Shown in pieces: positions 11,663 to 19,974 of a stretch of 64,000 nt of DNA. The position numbers and the translations under genes were made by a program. The DNA comes from Haloglycomyces albus DSM 45210 (GTDB taxonomy: Bacteria; Actinomycetota; Actinomycetes; Mycobacteriales; Micromonosporaceae), in assembly GCF_000527155.1 (NCBI RefSeq), contig NZ_AZUQ01000001.1, positions 2,043,615 to 2,107,614 on the forward strand. Reading direction: 5' to 3'. Numbering within the stretch: position 1 is the first letter of the stretch; every line of letters starts with the position of its first letter. Below the pieces are notes generated by a model. It was not told the origin of the DNA. It worked only from the letters and a program-made list of their open reading frames with translations, and made no database searches.

Positions 11663-11745
11663 GATTGCCCGGTGGCGGTCCAGCCATCGAGTAATCTGAC
11701 AAGCGTTGGGCGGGCTTCCGCCATGGCCGACGCGACGTCTGAAGA

Positions 11746-11789
11746 CCGTTGCGATTATAGGGTTCACAGCCCTTTAGCGACAGCAACGG
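11746..11789 (+). promoter_or_regulatory. structured leader before tuf
   Basis: Two stems nest here: CCGTTGC 11746-11752 with GCAACGG 11783-11789, and inside them AGGG 11759-11762 with CCCT 11770-11773. The 44-nt fold lies 45-88 nt before the tuf start, inside the fusA-tuf spacer. It has no T-tract, so it is more likely a processing or attenuation element than a terminator. Confidence 0.4.
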
Positions 11790-11833
11790 GCAAAGTAAGT
11801 CAAACCAGATTTAACTAGTCCACAGGAGGACAA

Positions 11834-13027
11834 GTGGCTAAAGAAAAGTTCGAGCGGAGCAAGCCGCACATTAACATCGGTACCCTTGGTCACGTCGACC
11901 ACGGTAAGACCACGTTGACCGCGGCCATCACCAAGGTTCTGCACGAGAAGCACCCGGACCTCAACCCGTACACCCCCTTCGACGAGATCGACGACGCTCC
12001 CGAAGAGAAGCAGCGTGGTATCACGATCTCGATCTCCCACGTGGAGTACGAGACCGAGAAGCGTCACTACGCTCACGTAGACTGCCCCGGTCACGCGGAC
12101 TACATCAAGAACATGATCACCGGTGCCGCTCAGATGGACGGCGCCATCCTGGTTGTGTCCGCCGCTGACGGCCCCATGCCGCAGACCCGTGAGCACGTGC
12201 TTCTGGCTCGCCAGGTCGGTGTTCCCTACATCGTCGTCGCCCTGAACAAGGCCGACATGGTTGACGATGAAGAGATCCTCGAGCTGGTGGAGATGGAAGT
12301 CCGTGAGCTTCTGTCCGAGCAGGACTTCCCCGGCGATGACGCTCCCGTCATCAAGGTTTCGGCTCTCAACGCCCTGGAAGGCGACGAGAAGTGGTCCGAC
12401 GCCGTTGCCGACCTGATGACCGCCGTCGACGACAACATTCCGGAGCCGGAGCGTCAGATCGACAAGCCGTTCCTGATGCCGATCGAAGACATCTTCACCA
12501 TCACCGGTCGCGGAACCGTTGTCACCGGTCGTGTGGAGCGCGGTGTGCTGCTTCCGAACGAAGAGGTCGAGATCCTCGGTATCAAGGAAGACTCGATCAA
12601 CACCAAGGTCACCGCGATCGAAATGTTCCGCAAGGTTCTGGACGACGCTCGCGCCGGTGAAAACGTCGGTCTTCTGCTGCGTGGTACCAAGCGCGAAGAA
12701 GTCGAGCGTGGCATGGTCGTGACCAAGCCCAACACCACGACTCCTCACACGGAGTTCGAGGGTGAGGTCTACATCCTGGCCAAGGACGAGGGCGGCCGTC
12801 ACACGCCGTTCTTCAACAACTACCGTCCGCAGTTCTACTTCCGCACCACCGACGTGACCGGTGTTGTGACCCTGCCGGAAGGCACCGAAATGGTTATGCC
12901 CGGCGACAACACCTCCATGAAGGTGGAGCTGATCCAGCCGGTCGCGATGGAAGAGGGCCTCCTCTTCGCCATCCGTGAGGGTGGCCGCACCGTCGGTTCA
13001 GGTCGTGTGACCAAGGTTGTCAAGTAA
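11834..13027 (+). CDS. tuf: translation elongation factor Tu
   Basis: EF-Tu delivers aminoacyl-tRNA to the ribosome. The 397-residue protein has [11 protein letters not shown] near residue 19, DCPGHADYI near residue 81 and NKADMVDD near residue 136. It ends in the usual [14 protein letters not shown]. The GTG start follows CAGGAGGAC. It is the last gene of the str operon and has its own terminator directly downstream. Only one copy is visible in this window. Confidence 0.98.
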   Translation: MAKEKFERSKPHINIGTLGHVDHGKTTLTAAITKVLHEKHPDLNPYTPFDEIDDAPEEKQRGITISISHVEYETEKRHYAHVDCPGHADYIKNMITGAAQMDGAILVVSAADGPMPQTREHVLLARQVGVPYIVVALNKADMVDDEEILELVEMEVRELLSEQDFPGDDAPVIKVSALNALEGDEKWSDAVADLMTAVDDNIPEPERQIDKPFLMPIEDIFTITGRGTVVTGRVERGVLLPNEEVEILGIKEDSINTKVTAIEMFRKVLDDARAGENVGLLLRGTKREEVERGMVVTKPNTTTPHTEFEGEVYILAKDEGGRHTPFFNNYRPQFYFRTTDVTGVVTLPEGTEMVMPGDNTSMKVELIQPVAMEEGLLFAIREGGRTVGSGRVTKVVK

Positions 13028-13080
13028 GTAGCGACTGTGCAGTCGTAAGGTCGATCGCCGATTGAGTTCGGTGAACGACG

Positions 13081-13118
13081 AATCCGGTCGGAGCGATTAG
13101 GCTCCGGCCGGATTTTTT
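13081..13118 (+). terminator. intrinsic terminator of the str operon
   Basis: The 14-bp stem AATCCGGTCGGAGC (13081-13094) pairs with 13101-13114 with a single G-T wobble and a 6-nt loop. It runs into six Ts. Confidence 0.92.
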
Positions 13119-13203
13119 ATGGGCGGATGAGGTGGTCTTGTTTCCGGATATCGGTGAGGGACGGGTTCGGCGGTGGGAGGCCGAGTCGCTCGGGTGGATC
13201 CGG

Positions 13204-13725
13204 TTATTCGTCCAGCGAGGTGGGCCGGTACGACGCGGGATCGAGTGTAAAGGTGAGTAGCCTGATATCGGGGAGCGGTGCCCAATCGCGATGCGGCGCG
13301 CGGTTGAATCCGATTTTGCGGTAGATGTGGTGAGCGGCGTGCATCGTGTCTTTGGAGCACAGTGCGATCGCGGTAGCTCCCAGTTCGTCGAAGGCCGTGG
13401 TGACGGCTCGTTCGGCAAGGCGCGTCCCCACGCCGCTTTTCCCGGCGGTGGGTGCGACGGCGAGGGCACGGATTTCGGCTTCACCGGGCAAGGCGACCTC
13501 GGCCTTCTTCGAGCCCGGGGGAACGACTGATATCCCACCCACTATCTCGGTGGAGTCGAGCGCTACGAGAACCGTGCCCGATTCGGCTCGCGCGCCGACG
13601 TCTCGAAGGTAGTCGGCGTATCCGCTGTTGGCGGTGAGGAAACCGGAGGCGAGATACGATGCGACCGTGATCTCGCCGAGTGTTTCCCACTCGGATGGTT
13701 CGATGGGGCGAATCGTCAGAGACAT
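13204..13725 (-). CDS. GNAT family N-acetyltransferase
   Basis: This is a predicted acetyl-CoA-dependent N-acetyltransferase of unknown substrate. The 173-residue protein has the GNAT acetyl-CoA loop AVAPTAGKSGVGTRLAERAV (about residues 91-110) and the downstream strand-helix AHHIYRKIGFNRAP (about 138-151). The ATG start lies 6 nt after a TAAGAT -10 box, so the mRNA is probably leaderless. It is transcribed opposite to tuf, downstream of the SDR gene and a hairpin. Confidence 0.85.
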   Translation of the reverse strand: MSLTIRPIEPSEWETLGEITVASYLASGFLTANSGYADYLRDVGARAESGTVLVALDSTEIVGGISVVPPGSKKAEVALPGEAEIRALAVAPTAGKSGVGTRLAERAVTTAFDELGATAIALCSKDTMHAAHHIYRKIGFNRAPHRDWAPLPDIRLLTFTLDPASYRPTSLDE

Positions 13726-13731
13726 GAGGCC

Positions 13732-13737
13732 ATCTTA
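13732..13737 (-). promoter_or_regulatory. -10 box for a leaderless transcript (GNAT gene at 13725)
   Basis: TAAGAT on the minus strand is followed by 6 nt (GGCCTC) and then the ATG. No Shine-Dalgarno sequence is available, so transcription probably begins at the start codon. Confidence 0.6.
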
Positions 13738-13794
13738 CGACGCGGAGCCGACGGTCGGCATCGTCATGGTGTCCCGTATGTGGGGTCACGAAGC

Positions 13795-13832
13795 CCCAGG
13801 TGCCGGCTTCGCATTTCGCGCCGGTACCTGGG
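13795..13832 (-). terminator. hairpin downstream of the SDR gene
   Basis: CCCAGGTGCCGGC (13795-13807) pairs with GCCGGTACCTGGG (13820-13832) over 13 bp with one wobble. It lies just after the stop of the gene ending at 13844. There is no T-tract, which is typical of actinobacterial stem-only terminators. Confidence 0.65.
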
Positions 13833-13843
13833 ACTACCACGGA

Positions 13844-14563
13844 TTAATAGTGGATGTAGGCGCCGCCGTTCACCGCCAGTGTCTGGCCCGTGATGAAGGA
13901 GGCGCCGTCCGAGGCGAGGAAAACCGCCGCGGAGGCGATGTCGCTGGGACGTCCGCCCCGTTTCAGCAGCGTCTCATCGATCAGGGTGTCGTGATGCGGG
14001 GCGCGCCCGGCTTCAAAGAACTCCGTGTCCATAATGTAGCCGGGTGCGATGGTATTGGCGGTGATTCCCGCCGGGCCGCCTTTACGGGCCAGGCCACTGG
14101 TGTGCCCGATGAGGCCGGCTTTGGCCGCTCCATAGGTGCCTCCGCCGCGTTGTCCGGCGATCGAACTGATGTTGATGACGCGTCCTCCGGGGCGAGCGAG
14201 GTTGTCCCAGAGAGCGTCAACGACGTTGACCGCGGAGGTCAAATTGAGCTCGATCATGTCCCTGGTGGAGGCGATACGGTCCGCTCGCGTTTCTCCGCCA
14301 CCGCCCACAAGACCACCGGCGTTGTTGATCAGCACATCGATCGTCCGGTCGTGGAGAGAAGTCGCGAGGGTATCGATTCCGTCCGTCCTCGTGAGGTCGG
14401 CGGCTATCGTGTTGACGTTGATGTTCGCCAGTTCCATGGAGACTTCACTCAATTTGTCGTCGCGGCGTCCCACGATCGTTACGGTATTGCCCTTCTGCGC
14501 GAAGGCGTGGGCGATGGCGCGGCCGATTCCGGTGCCGCCACCGGTAACTACGATATGAGTCAT
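13844..14563 (-). CDS. short-chain dehydrogenase/reductase
   Basis: This is an NAD(P)-dependent oxidoreductase of the classical SDR family, 239 residues. The nucleotide loop TGGGTGIGRAIA is at about residues 7-18 and NNAGG at about 93-97. The active site includes Ser in NISSIAGQRGG and the pair YGAAKAG (Tyr and Lys four apart). It ends with the usual ASFITGQTLAVNGGAYIHY. The size and motifs resemble 3-oxoacyl-ACP reductase (FabG)-like enzymes, but the substrate cannot be told. The start follows an AGAAGGG binding site. Confidence 0.92.
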   Translation of the reverse strand: MTHIVVTGGGTGIGRAIAHAFAQKGNTVTIVGRRDDKLSEVSMELANINVNTIAADLTRTDGIDTLATSLHDRTIDVLINNAGGLVGGGGETRADRIASTRDMIELNLTSAVNVVDALWDNLARPGGRVINISSIAGQRGGGTYGAAKAGLIGHTSGLARKGGPAGITANTIAPGYIMDTEFFEAGRAPHHDTLIDETLLKRGGRPSDIASAAVFLASDGASFITGQTLAVNGGAYIHY

Positions 14564-14634
14564 GTATGGGGCCCTTCTAGTTTTAGGGCCAGTCTAAACA
14601 TGGAAATGTAATCGGCTCAAGCGGTTTGATGAGT

Positions 14635-15276
14635 TTAGCCATTGAGAAAGGCCAATACTGCCTTGACTCGCCGGTGCTGTTCATTGTCCGCTTCCTTGAG
14701 CTCCAGTTTGGTGAATATATTGCGGATGTGCTTTTCCACCGCCCCGCCGCTCACGACCAACTTGCGGGCGATGGCTTGATTGGAGAATCCTTCCGCCATC
14801 AGCCCCAGAACCTCGCGTTCGCGATGTGTCAGCTTTTCCAACGGTTTACCCTGCCTGGTCATAAGCTGTGCGATCACTTCCGGGTCGAAAACGGTGCCGC
14901 CTGTGGCAACGCGATTGAGCGCGTCCATGAAGTCGTCTACGTCGATGACCCGTTCCTTCAGAAGGTAGCCCACGGCTCCGATGGGGCTGGCGACGAGCTG
15001 CTCGGCGTAGGACGATTCGACGTATTGCGACAGGATCAAGACGGGACTGTCGGGAATCGACTCCCGCACTTCGAGCGCCGCACGCAATCCCTCGTCGACA
15101 AACGAGGGAGGCATTCGAACGTCGACGATTGAGACGTCAGGGCGGTGATGGACGATGGCGTTGACCAAATCGGTGGGCTCGGCGACCGCGGCTACCACTT
15201 CATGACCGAATTCCTCCAGGAGCTTGACGATCCCGGTTCGAATGAGAACGGCGTCGTCGGCTATGACTACTCGCAT
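14635..15276 (-). CDS. NarL/LuxR-family response regulator
   Basis: This is the output protein of a two-component system. The N-terminal receiver domain (about 1-120) has the acidic pair DD at residues 7-8, the phosphoacceptor Asp in VSIVDVRMPP (about residue 52) and Lys in YLLKERV (about residue 105). The C-terminal LuxR helix-turn-helix is LTHREREVLGLMAEGFSNQAIARKLVVS. The start codon lies within the end of the upstream kinase gene (10-bp overlap), so the two are translationally coupled and probably partners. Confidence 0.93.
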   Translation of the reverse strand: MRVVIADDAVLIRTGIVKLLEEFGHEVVAAVAEPTDLVNAIVHHRPDVSIVDVRMPPSFVDEGLRAALEVRESIPDSPVLILSQYVESSYAEQLVASPIGAVGYLLKERVIDVDDFMDALNRVATGGTVFDPEVIAQLMTRQGKPLEKLTHREREVLGLMAEGFSNQAIARKLVVSGGAVEKHIRNIFTKLELKEADNEQHRRVKAVLAFLNG

Positions 15277-16550
15277 GGCACTTCGGCTACGATCACGGTC
15301 GGTCCTCCCTCGGGGGAATCAATGGAAATTTGCCCTTCTACCGACTTTACCCGCTCGGTCAGCCCCGCGAGGCCATGGCCCTTCCCGGTCGATGCTCCGC
15401 CGACGCCGTTGTCGGCGACGCAGACCGAGATGGCCGTTCTAGTGCTCCGCAGGGTGATGACGAGCTGTGAGGCATGTGAATGCTTGGCGGCGTTGGTCAA
15501 TGCCTCGGCGGTGGCGAAGTAGATGGTGTTCTCCGACTGTTGTGGATAGCGACGATCCCACAGCGCCACATCCAATTCGACTGGAATCGGCGAGCGCGCC
15601 GCCAGTGCCTCGATGGCGGCCGTCAAGCCCTTGTCGGTCAAGATGGGCGGGGCGATGCCACGGGACAGCGAACGTAGTTCGTCGATGGTGGTCCGCGTCT
15701 GTCCGATGGCTTCGTCGAGTGCTTCGCGGGCGGCGTCCGGGTCGCGATCCATCTGTCGGCGCGCACGTGACAGTTCCATCCCCAGGCTGACCAGTTGCTG
15801 TTGTGGGCCGTCGTGGATATCGCGTTCGATGCGACGCAGCGCTTCGTTCTCCGCTGATTGAGCGGCGCTTCGGCTGGCGGAGAGGTCGTCGATGCGTTGG
15901 GTCAATTGGGAGGTCGCGGTGAGCAGGGCGCGGCTCAGCTCTCCTTGGGCCGCAGCGCACCCCCGCACGACGAAAGGGAGTGTTACCGCGAAGAAAAGGC
16001 CTCCGATGACGTAGAGCGTTGACTGTGCCAGGTATGAGGTGCCCCATCCCAGCCATTCGGTGGCGTATTCGATCCCGCTGGGGCCGGCGGTATTGATGAT
16101 GATCCACCCCCAGAGTGGCCAGGTGAAGCCTGCGATGACGCCTGCCCACCACGTGACCGTTAGTACGAAGGTGACGATGGAGATGGGGAAGACCAAGAAC
16201 ATCCAGAGGATATTGAGCCAGGATTGTCCGTCGAAGATCGGTTGTACCAGGGTACGGATCTTTCCGGCTCCTCGTGGGGCCGTGGTGTAACTGACCGAGG
16301 GGATCTCGGAGTAGGTCACGCCCCGTACCAGAAATCGCTGTGCCGCGGAGAACCCACGACCCGCCACGAGTATGGCCGCGAGGATGGGAACCCCGATCCA
16401 AATGATGGCGGTGGAAATGCCGAGAACCACTCCAACGACCGCGACGACGAAACCGGCGATGGCGAGGGGAAAGGAGACCAGCAGGTAACGGGAATCGGTT
16501 GTCAGGCGATCGAAGAGACTGTGTCTCTTGGGAGCGTCGATGTCGTTCAT
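15267..16550 (-). CDS. sensor histidine kinase (HisKA_3 / DesK-NarX type)
   Basis: The 427-residue membrane kinase has about six transmembrane segments in its first 210 residues. The HisKA_3 dimerisation helix follows with the phospho-acceptor in RRIERDIHDGPQQQLVSLG (about residues 245-263). The HATPase domain has TAEALTNAAKHSHAS, DNGVGGAS and GHGLAGLTERV. The signal is unknown; the small sensor region suggests detection of membrane or envelope state. The ATG start is 6 nt after a TACATT -10 box. The gene overlaps the response regulator that follows it. Confidence 0.93.
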   Translation of the reverse strand: MNDIDAPKRHSLFDRLTTDSRYLLVSFPLAIAGFVVAVVGVVLGISTAIIWIGVPILAAILVAGRGFSAAQRFLVRGVTYSEIPSVSYTTAPRGAGKIRTLVQPIFDGQSWLNILWMFLVFPISIVTFVLTVTWWAGVIAGFTWPLWGWIIINTAGPSGIEYATEWLGWGTSYLAQSTLYVIGGLFFAVTLPFVVRGCAAAQGELSRALLTATSQLTQRIDDLSASRSAAQSAENEALRRIERDIHDGPQQQLVSLGMELSRARRQMDRDPDAAREALDEAIGQTRTTIDELRSLSRGIAPPILTDKGLTAAIEALAARSPIPVELDVALWDRRYPQQSENTIYFATAEALTNAAKHSHASQLVITLRSTRTAISVCVADNGVGGASTGKGHGLAGLTERVKSVEGQISIDSPEGGPTVIVAEVPCE

Positions 16551-16556
16551 ACTTCC

Positions 16557-16562
16557 AATGTA
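16557..16562 (-). promoter_or_regulatory. -10 box for a leaderless transcript (kinase-regulator operon)
   Basis: TACATT on the minus strand, 6 nt (GGAAGT) before ATG 16550. The GGAAG directly against the start codon is too close to work as a ribosome binding site. Confidence 0.55.
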
Positions 16563-16640
16563 AGCGTCGGACGCCGCTGAAACGATCCCGTTACCTGGCT
16601 TTTCCGGGGTGGGGTTAACCCCACCCCGCGCGTCACCCCT

Positions 16641-18080
16641 TTAGAGGAGTCCGTTTTCCCACGGCCCCCAGATGGCGACGGTTCGTCCACGAGTGGACGG
16701 CTGGGCGGGGTCGCCCGAGGTAGAACCCTGCAGATTGGCGAACAGGATCTCTCCATTGGGAGAGAAGGTGGCGCCGCACCATTCGTCGTTGCTGGGATCG
16801 AGACAGAAGGGGAAGACCCTTCCGTCGTGTGTGAGGCCTCGCAGCGCGGGGCGGCTGCGGCTGGTGTCCTCGCAGAGGATGAGCGCTCCGCTGGGAGTGA
16901 CGGTGACATTGTCCGGGAACGAAAGGACGTCGCTGTCGGGGGACTCGAACACGAGCCGGAGCGTGCCTCCGCTCATACGCCCGTTGCCCTTGCCGGGGCG
17001 GTACTCCCAAATCTGTCCCTGGCCCTCGTCGCCGCCGTTGGTGGAGGCGATGTAGGCGGCACCGCCACCCCACCAGCAGCCTTCCAGACGTCCGAAGGTG
17101 GCGGCTCCTTGAGCGTGTCCTTGCTCGTAGACGGCTGAGGAATTCTCCTCGGCTTCGGCCGGGTCCGGGTCGTCGATGTCGACCCATTCCACTGCCAGCG
17201 GGCGAGCCGCGTGTTGTCCGGTGCGGGTGTCGTATTGCCATTCGTCGACGACCTTCAGCATCTGCAGTCGACCGCCCTCGGCGAGTTGGCCTGGTGTGTG
17301 GGGGAGGAATCGATAGAAACCGGCGGCACCACGATCCTCGGTTTCGTAGACGTAGCCGGATTCGGGGTCGATGGCGACCGCTTCGTGGACGAACCGCCCC
17401 ATGTCGGTGAGTGCGATCGGGTCGACCTGATGATCGGAATGAGCGGGGACTTCAAAGACGTATCCGTGTTTACGGTCCCAGCCGTCACCGTATCCCGAGG
17501 TGGTTTCCTCACAGGACAGCCAGGATCCCCAGGGGGTGGGTCCTCCGGCGCAATTGACGATCGTCCCCGACAGGGACATCCAGGAATCGGTCACGGTTGG
17601 GGCGGATCCGTCCGTTTGAACGACGAGAGTGGAGGTGCCGCCGCTGCCTTTGGGGTCGTAACGGTATTCGAGGTCCCCGGAGGGAACGGCCTCCGGTTGG
17701 TCGGTGCGTTCCTCGTGGTTGCGAACCAGTCGAACCGTTCCGGGCTCGACTCCTTCGAAACATGCCATGGCGTCCGGGCCCAGTGGAGTCATATGGTTGT
17801 CGCCCAGGGCGGTTCCGCTCAGACTGAGCAGGGTGAAGTCGAAGCCCTCGGGGAGTTCCAGGGTCTGCTGGAATCCGGTCTCGGGGTCGGTTCTGGTGAC
17901 GGGGCGCAGTGGGCCGTAACCTCCGTTGTCTTCTGCTTCTCGAGGTGGACGTCCCTGTGCGGCATCGGCGGCTCGAACGGTGAAGCCTTCCATCGCGGTG
18001 ACGGCGAATACGCCCATACCTGCGGCGGCCGTGCCTTGCAGGAGGCGACGTCGACTTGTGGAGGCGGAATTGTTGCCCAT
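16641..18080 (-). CDS. Tat-exported PhoX-like (DUF839) protein
   Basis: This is a predicted secreted phosphatase-like protein of the PhoX/DUF839 family, 479 residues. The N-terminus has a twin-arginine signal (TSRRRLLQGTAAAGMGVFAV, residues 8-27) followed by AxAxA-type cleavage candidates. The mature part contains family segments such as VRNHEERTD, CAGGPTPWGSWLSCEET and GRFVHEAVAIDPESGYVYETED, whose acidic residues could bind calcium. Known PhoX enzymes are Ca/Fe-dependent and release phosphate from organophosphates; the substrate here is untested. The start follows AAGGAG. It stands alone. Confidence 0.88.
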   Translation of the reverse strand: MGNNSASTSRRRLLQGTAAAGMGVFAVTAMEGFTVRAADAAQGRPPREAEDNGGYGPLRPVTRTDPETGFQQTLELPEGFDFTLLSLSGTALGDNHMTPLGPDAMACFEGVEPGTVRLVRNHEERTDQPEAVPSGDLEYRYDPKGSGGTSTLVVQTDGSAPTVTDSWMSLSGTIVNCAGGPTPWGSWLSCEETTSGYGDGWDRKHGYVFEVPAHSDHQVDPIALTDMGRFVHEAVAIDPESGYVYETEDRGAAGFYRFLPHTPGQLAEGGRLQMLKVVDEWQYDTRTGQHAARPLAVEWVDIDDPDPAEAEENSSAVYEQGHAQGAATFGRLEGCWWGGGAAYIASTNGGDEGQGQIWEYRPGKGNGRMSGGTLRLVFESPDSDVLSFPDNVTVTPSGALILCEDTSRSRPALRGLTHDGRVFPFCLDPSNDEWCGATFSPNGEILFANLQGSTSGDPAQPSTRGRTVAIWGPWENGLL

Positions 18081-18308
18081 TAACTACTCCTTGACATCGG
18101 CTAATCCCGGTGATTTCCCGAAATAGGTGAACAAATTTCAGTATTGAGTCTGGTATCGACGAGTAGGGGAGCGCAACCTTAAGTCGGAGTTACCTATTCA
18201 TTAAGATTATGCGACCCCGCTGTGCGGATTGCCGTAATTGGACAGACGAGGGGATAAGCGGAGACTCTTGCCGGTCGTCTCTTCGTCCACCGTGGTCACG
18301 GTCGTTCG

Positions 18309-18932
18309 TTAAGCTTGGCCGACGTCGCGCCACATTGGAATCAATACCGGACCGGAATCGGGGAGGGGCAGGCGTTTCCCTGTGGCAGTGAAACCCATGC
18401 GCCCGTACAACCGTGCCGATTGCGTCGTACTGGCTTCGAGGTATTGCGGTAGGTTTCTCCCATCGGCCCATTCGGTCAAGCGACGGAGGAGCGTCCGGCC
18501 CGCCCCTTTGCCGCGATGTGCGGAATCGGTGACGATGGAATTCAAATACAGGTGCGGGAACCGTCGCGGATGCGAATCCGCTACCAGTCGTGTCGCGGCC
18601 GCGAAGCGGTGCAGGGGATGCAGCCCCGTTTCGCGAGCGGCGGACTCCGTCTCCACGGCCTCGGCCTCGAGCCGCTCAGTGTCATGGACGACGGTGCAGA
18701 TCGCGACGGTCCATATTTCGTGGTCGTCGCCCGCAATCCAGATCTCGTCGCGCTCCAATGCGCCGTCGAGGTAAGTGGGAACCCGGTTCTCCATATGGCG
18801 ATCGATAAAGTCAGTGTTATCGCCTCCGGCCCAAGCGAATACCGCCTCGTCTCGGCAGCCTGCTTGGAAGGCCTCCACCAGTTTGTCGCGGTCTTCGCTA
18901 AGCGCGGGTCGGGCGATGATCGATTGTGTCAT
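18309..18932 (-). CDS. GNAT family N-acetyltransferase
   Basis: The 207-residue protein carries the GNAT core IVTDSAHRGKGAGRTLLRRL (about residues 134-153) and the terminal YLEASTTQSARLYGRMGF (about 163-180), the acetyl-CoA site and the family C-terminal strand. The substrate is unknown. The start follows AAAGGTAG. The neighbouring genes give no clue to pathway. It diverges from the TetR gene at 19078. Confidence 0.88.
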   Translation of the reverse strand: MTQSIIARPALSEDRDKLVEAFQAGCRDEAVFAWAGGDNTDFIDRHMENRVPTYLDGALERDEIWIAGDDHEIWTVAICTVVHDTERLEAEAVETESAARETGLHPLHRFAAATRLVADSHPRRFPHLYLNSIVTDSAHRGKGAGRTLLRRLTEWADGRNLPQYLEASTTQSARLYGRMGFTATGKRLPLPDSGPVLIPMWRDVGQA

Positions 18933-19077
18933 TGTCTACCTTTAGGTTGAGTTGGATACAATGTTCGGTTCCTGGTCGTGGAAGAACCCGGCCTTAAATC
19001 GTCGTGGTTATAAAACCATGTGTCGTCGTAAAACCAAAGTATTTCATCACGAAAATCGAGTGTGACGGAAGAGATTA

Positions 19078-19905
19078 GTGTGCGAAGAATGTGGAGAGCC
19101 ACTGGCGGAGGCGTACAAGGGCCGACCTCGGAAATACTGTTCGCGGAGCTGTCAGGCTAAAGCTTACCGGCGTCGCAAACAGAAGAAGGAAGCACAGAGG
19201 TCGGTATCGTCCCACTATCTCGGGAGCCTGAACACGGTCTCGATGACCAGAACGGCGATCGCCCGAGCGGATGCCACGGGACTTGACTCTCTCACCATGC
19301 GGCGATTGGCCACAGACCTTGGAGTGGCGACTTCGACGGTGTATCGCTACTTCGGTAACCGCGACGAACTGCTGGCGAACATGGTGGAGCTGGCCTTGTC
19401 CGATATCGCACCTCGTCGCCTGCCGACCGGAACGGTACGTGAACGGATGTCGGCCGAAGCGTGGCGAGAATGGCAACTGTACCAACGTCATCCGTGGATA
19501 TTGCCCGTGCTGGCTCGTGTGCATCCGCCACTGAGCCCGGCATTGCTCGACATGGTGGAACGATACGCCGTTGCGATATCCGATCGTTCGGAATCAGGGG
19601 AGCACAGCGTCGTAAACGCGCATAGAATTCCGGGTCGTTCCCCTTTCATGGTGGTCTTCCTGGCCATATCGGGTCTCGCGCAAGGGCTGGCCATGGTACC
19701 GATGTCAGGATCCATATCTGATTCGGAAAAGGCAGCCGATCGGAAGGCCCTAGGCGAATGGTTGGAGTCCGGAGACTTTCCCTATCTGAAGGAATGTGTT
19801 TTGGCTGAATCGTGGGACGAAATAACCGATTTCGACGACGTTTTCGAACAGGCCCTCGGCATTATGTTGGACGGATTGGAATACAGGCGAAGGCAAGAGG
19901 AATGA
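19078..19905 (+). CDS. TetR-family regulator with N-terminal zinc-ribbon-like segment
   Basis: This is a predicted transcriptional repressor, 275 residues. It starts CEECGEPL...GRPRKYCSRSCQAKAYRRRK, a short four-cysteine motif (C2, C5, C21, C25) sometimes found before TetR domains in actinomycetes. The TetR helix-turn-helix follows: LTMRRLATDLGVATSTVYRYFGNRDELL (about residues 72-99). A TetR_C-like ligand domain fills the rest. The GTG start at 19078 follows GGAAGAG. Its target is unknown; the divergent GNAT gene or the downstream glycosyltransferase-like gene are the obvious candidates. Confidence 0.88.
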   Translation: MCEECGEPLAEAYKGRPRKYCSRSCQAKAYRRRKQKKEAQRSVSSHYLGSLNTVSMTRTAIARADATGLDSLTMRRLATDLGVATSTVYRYFGNRDELLANMVELALSDIAPRRLPTGTVRERMSAEAWREWQLYQRHPWILPVLARVHPPLSPALLDMVERYAVAISDRSESGEHSVVNAHRIPGRSPFMVVFLAISGLAQGLAMVPMSGSISDSEKAADRKALGEWLESGDFPYLKECVLAESWDEITDFDDVFEQALGIMLDGLEYRRRQEE

Positions 19906-19974
19906 CACAGGCCTCGAAGGTCACGAACGATCTGCTTGTCAGGGCCGTACAATTTTCTCTGACACACTTGGGAA

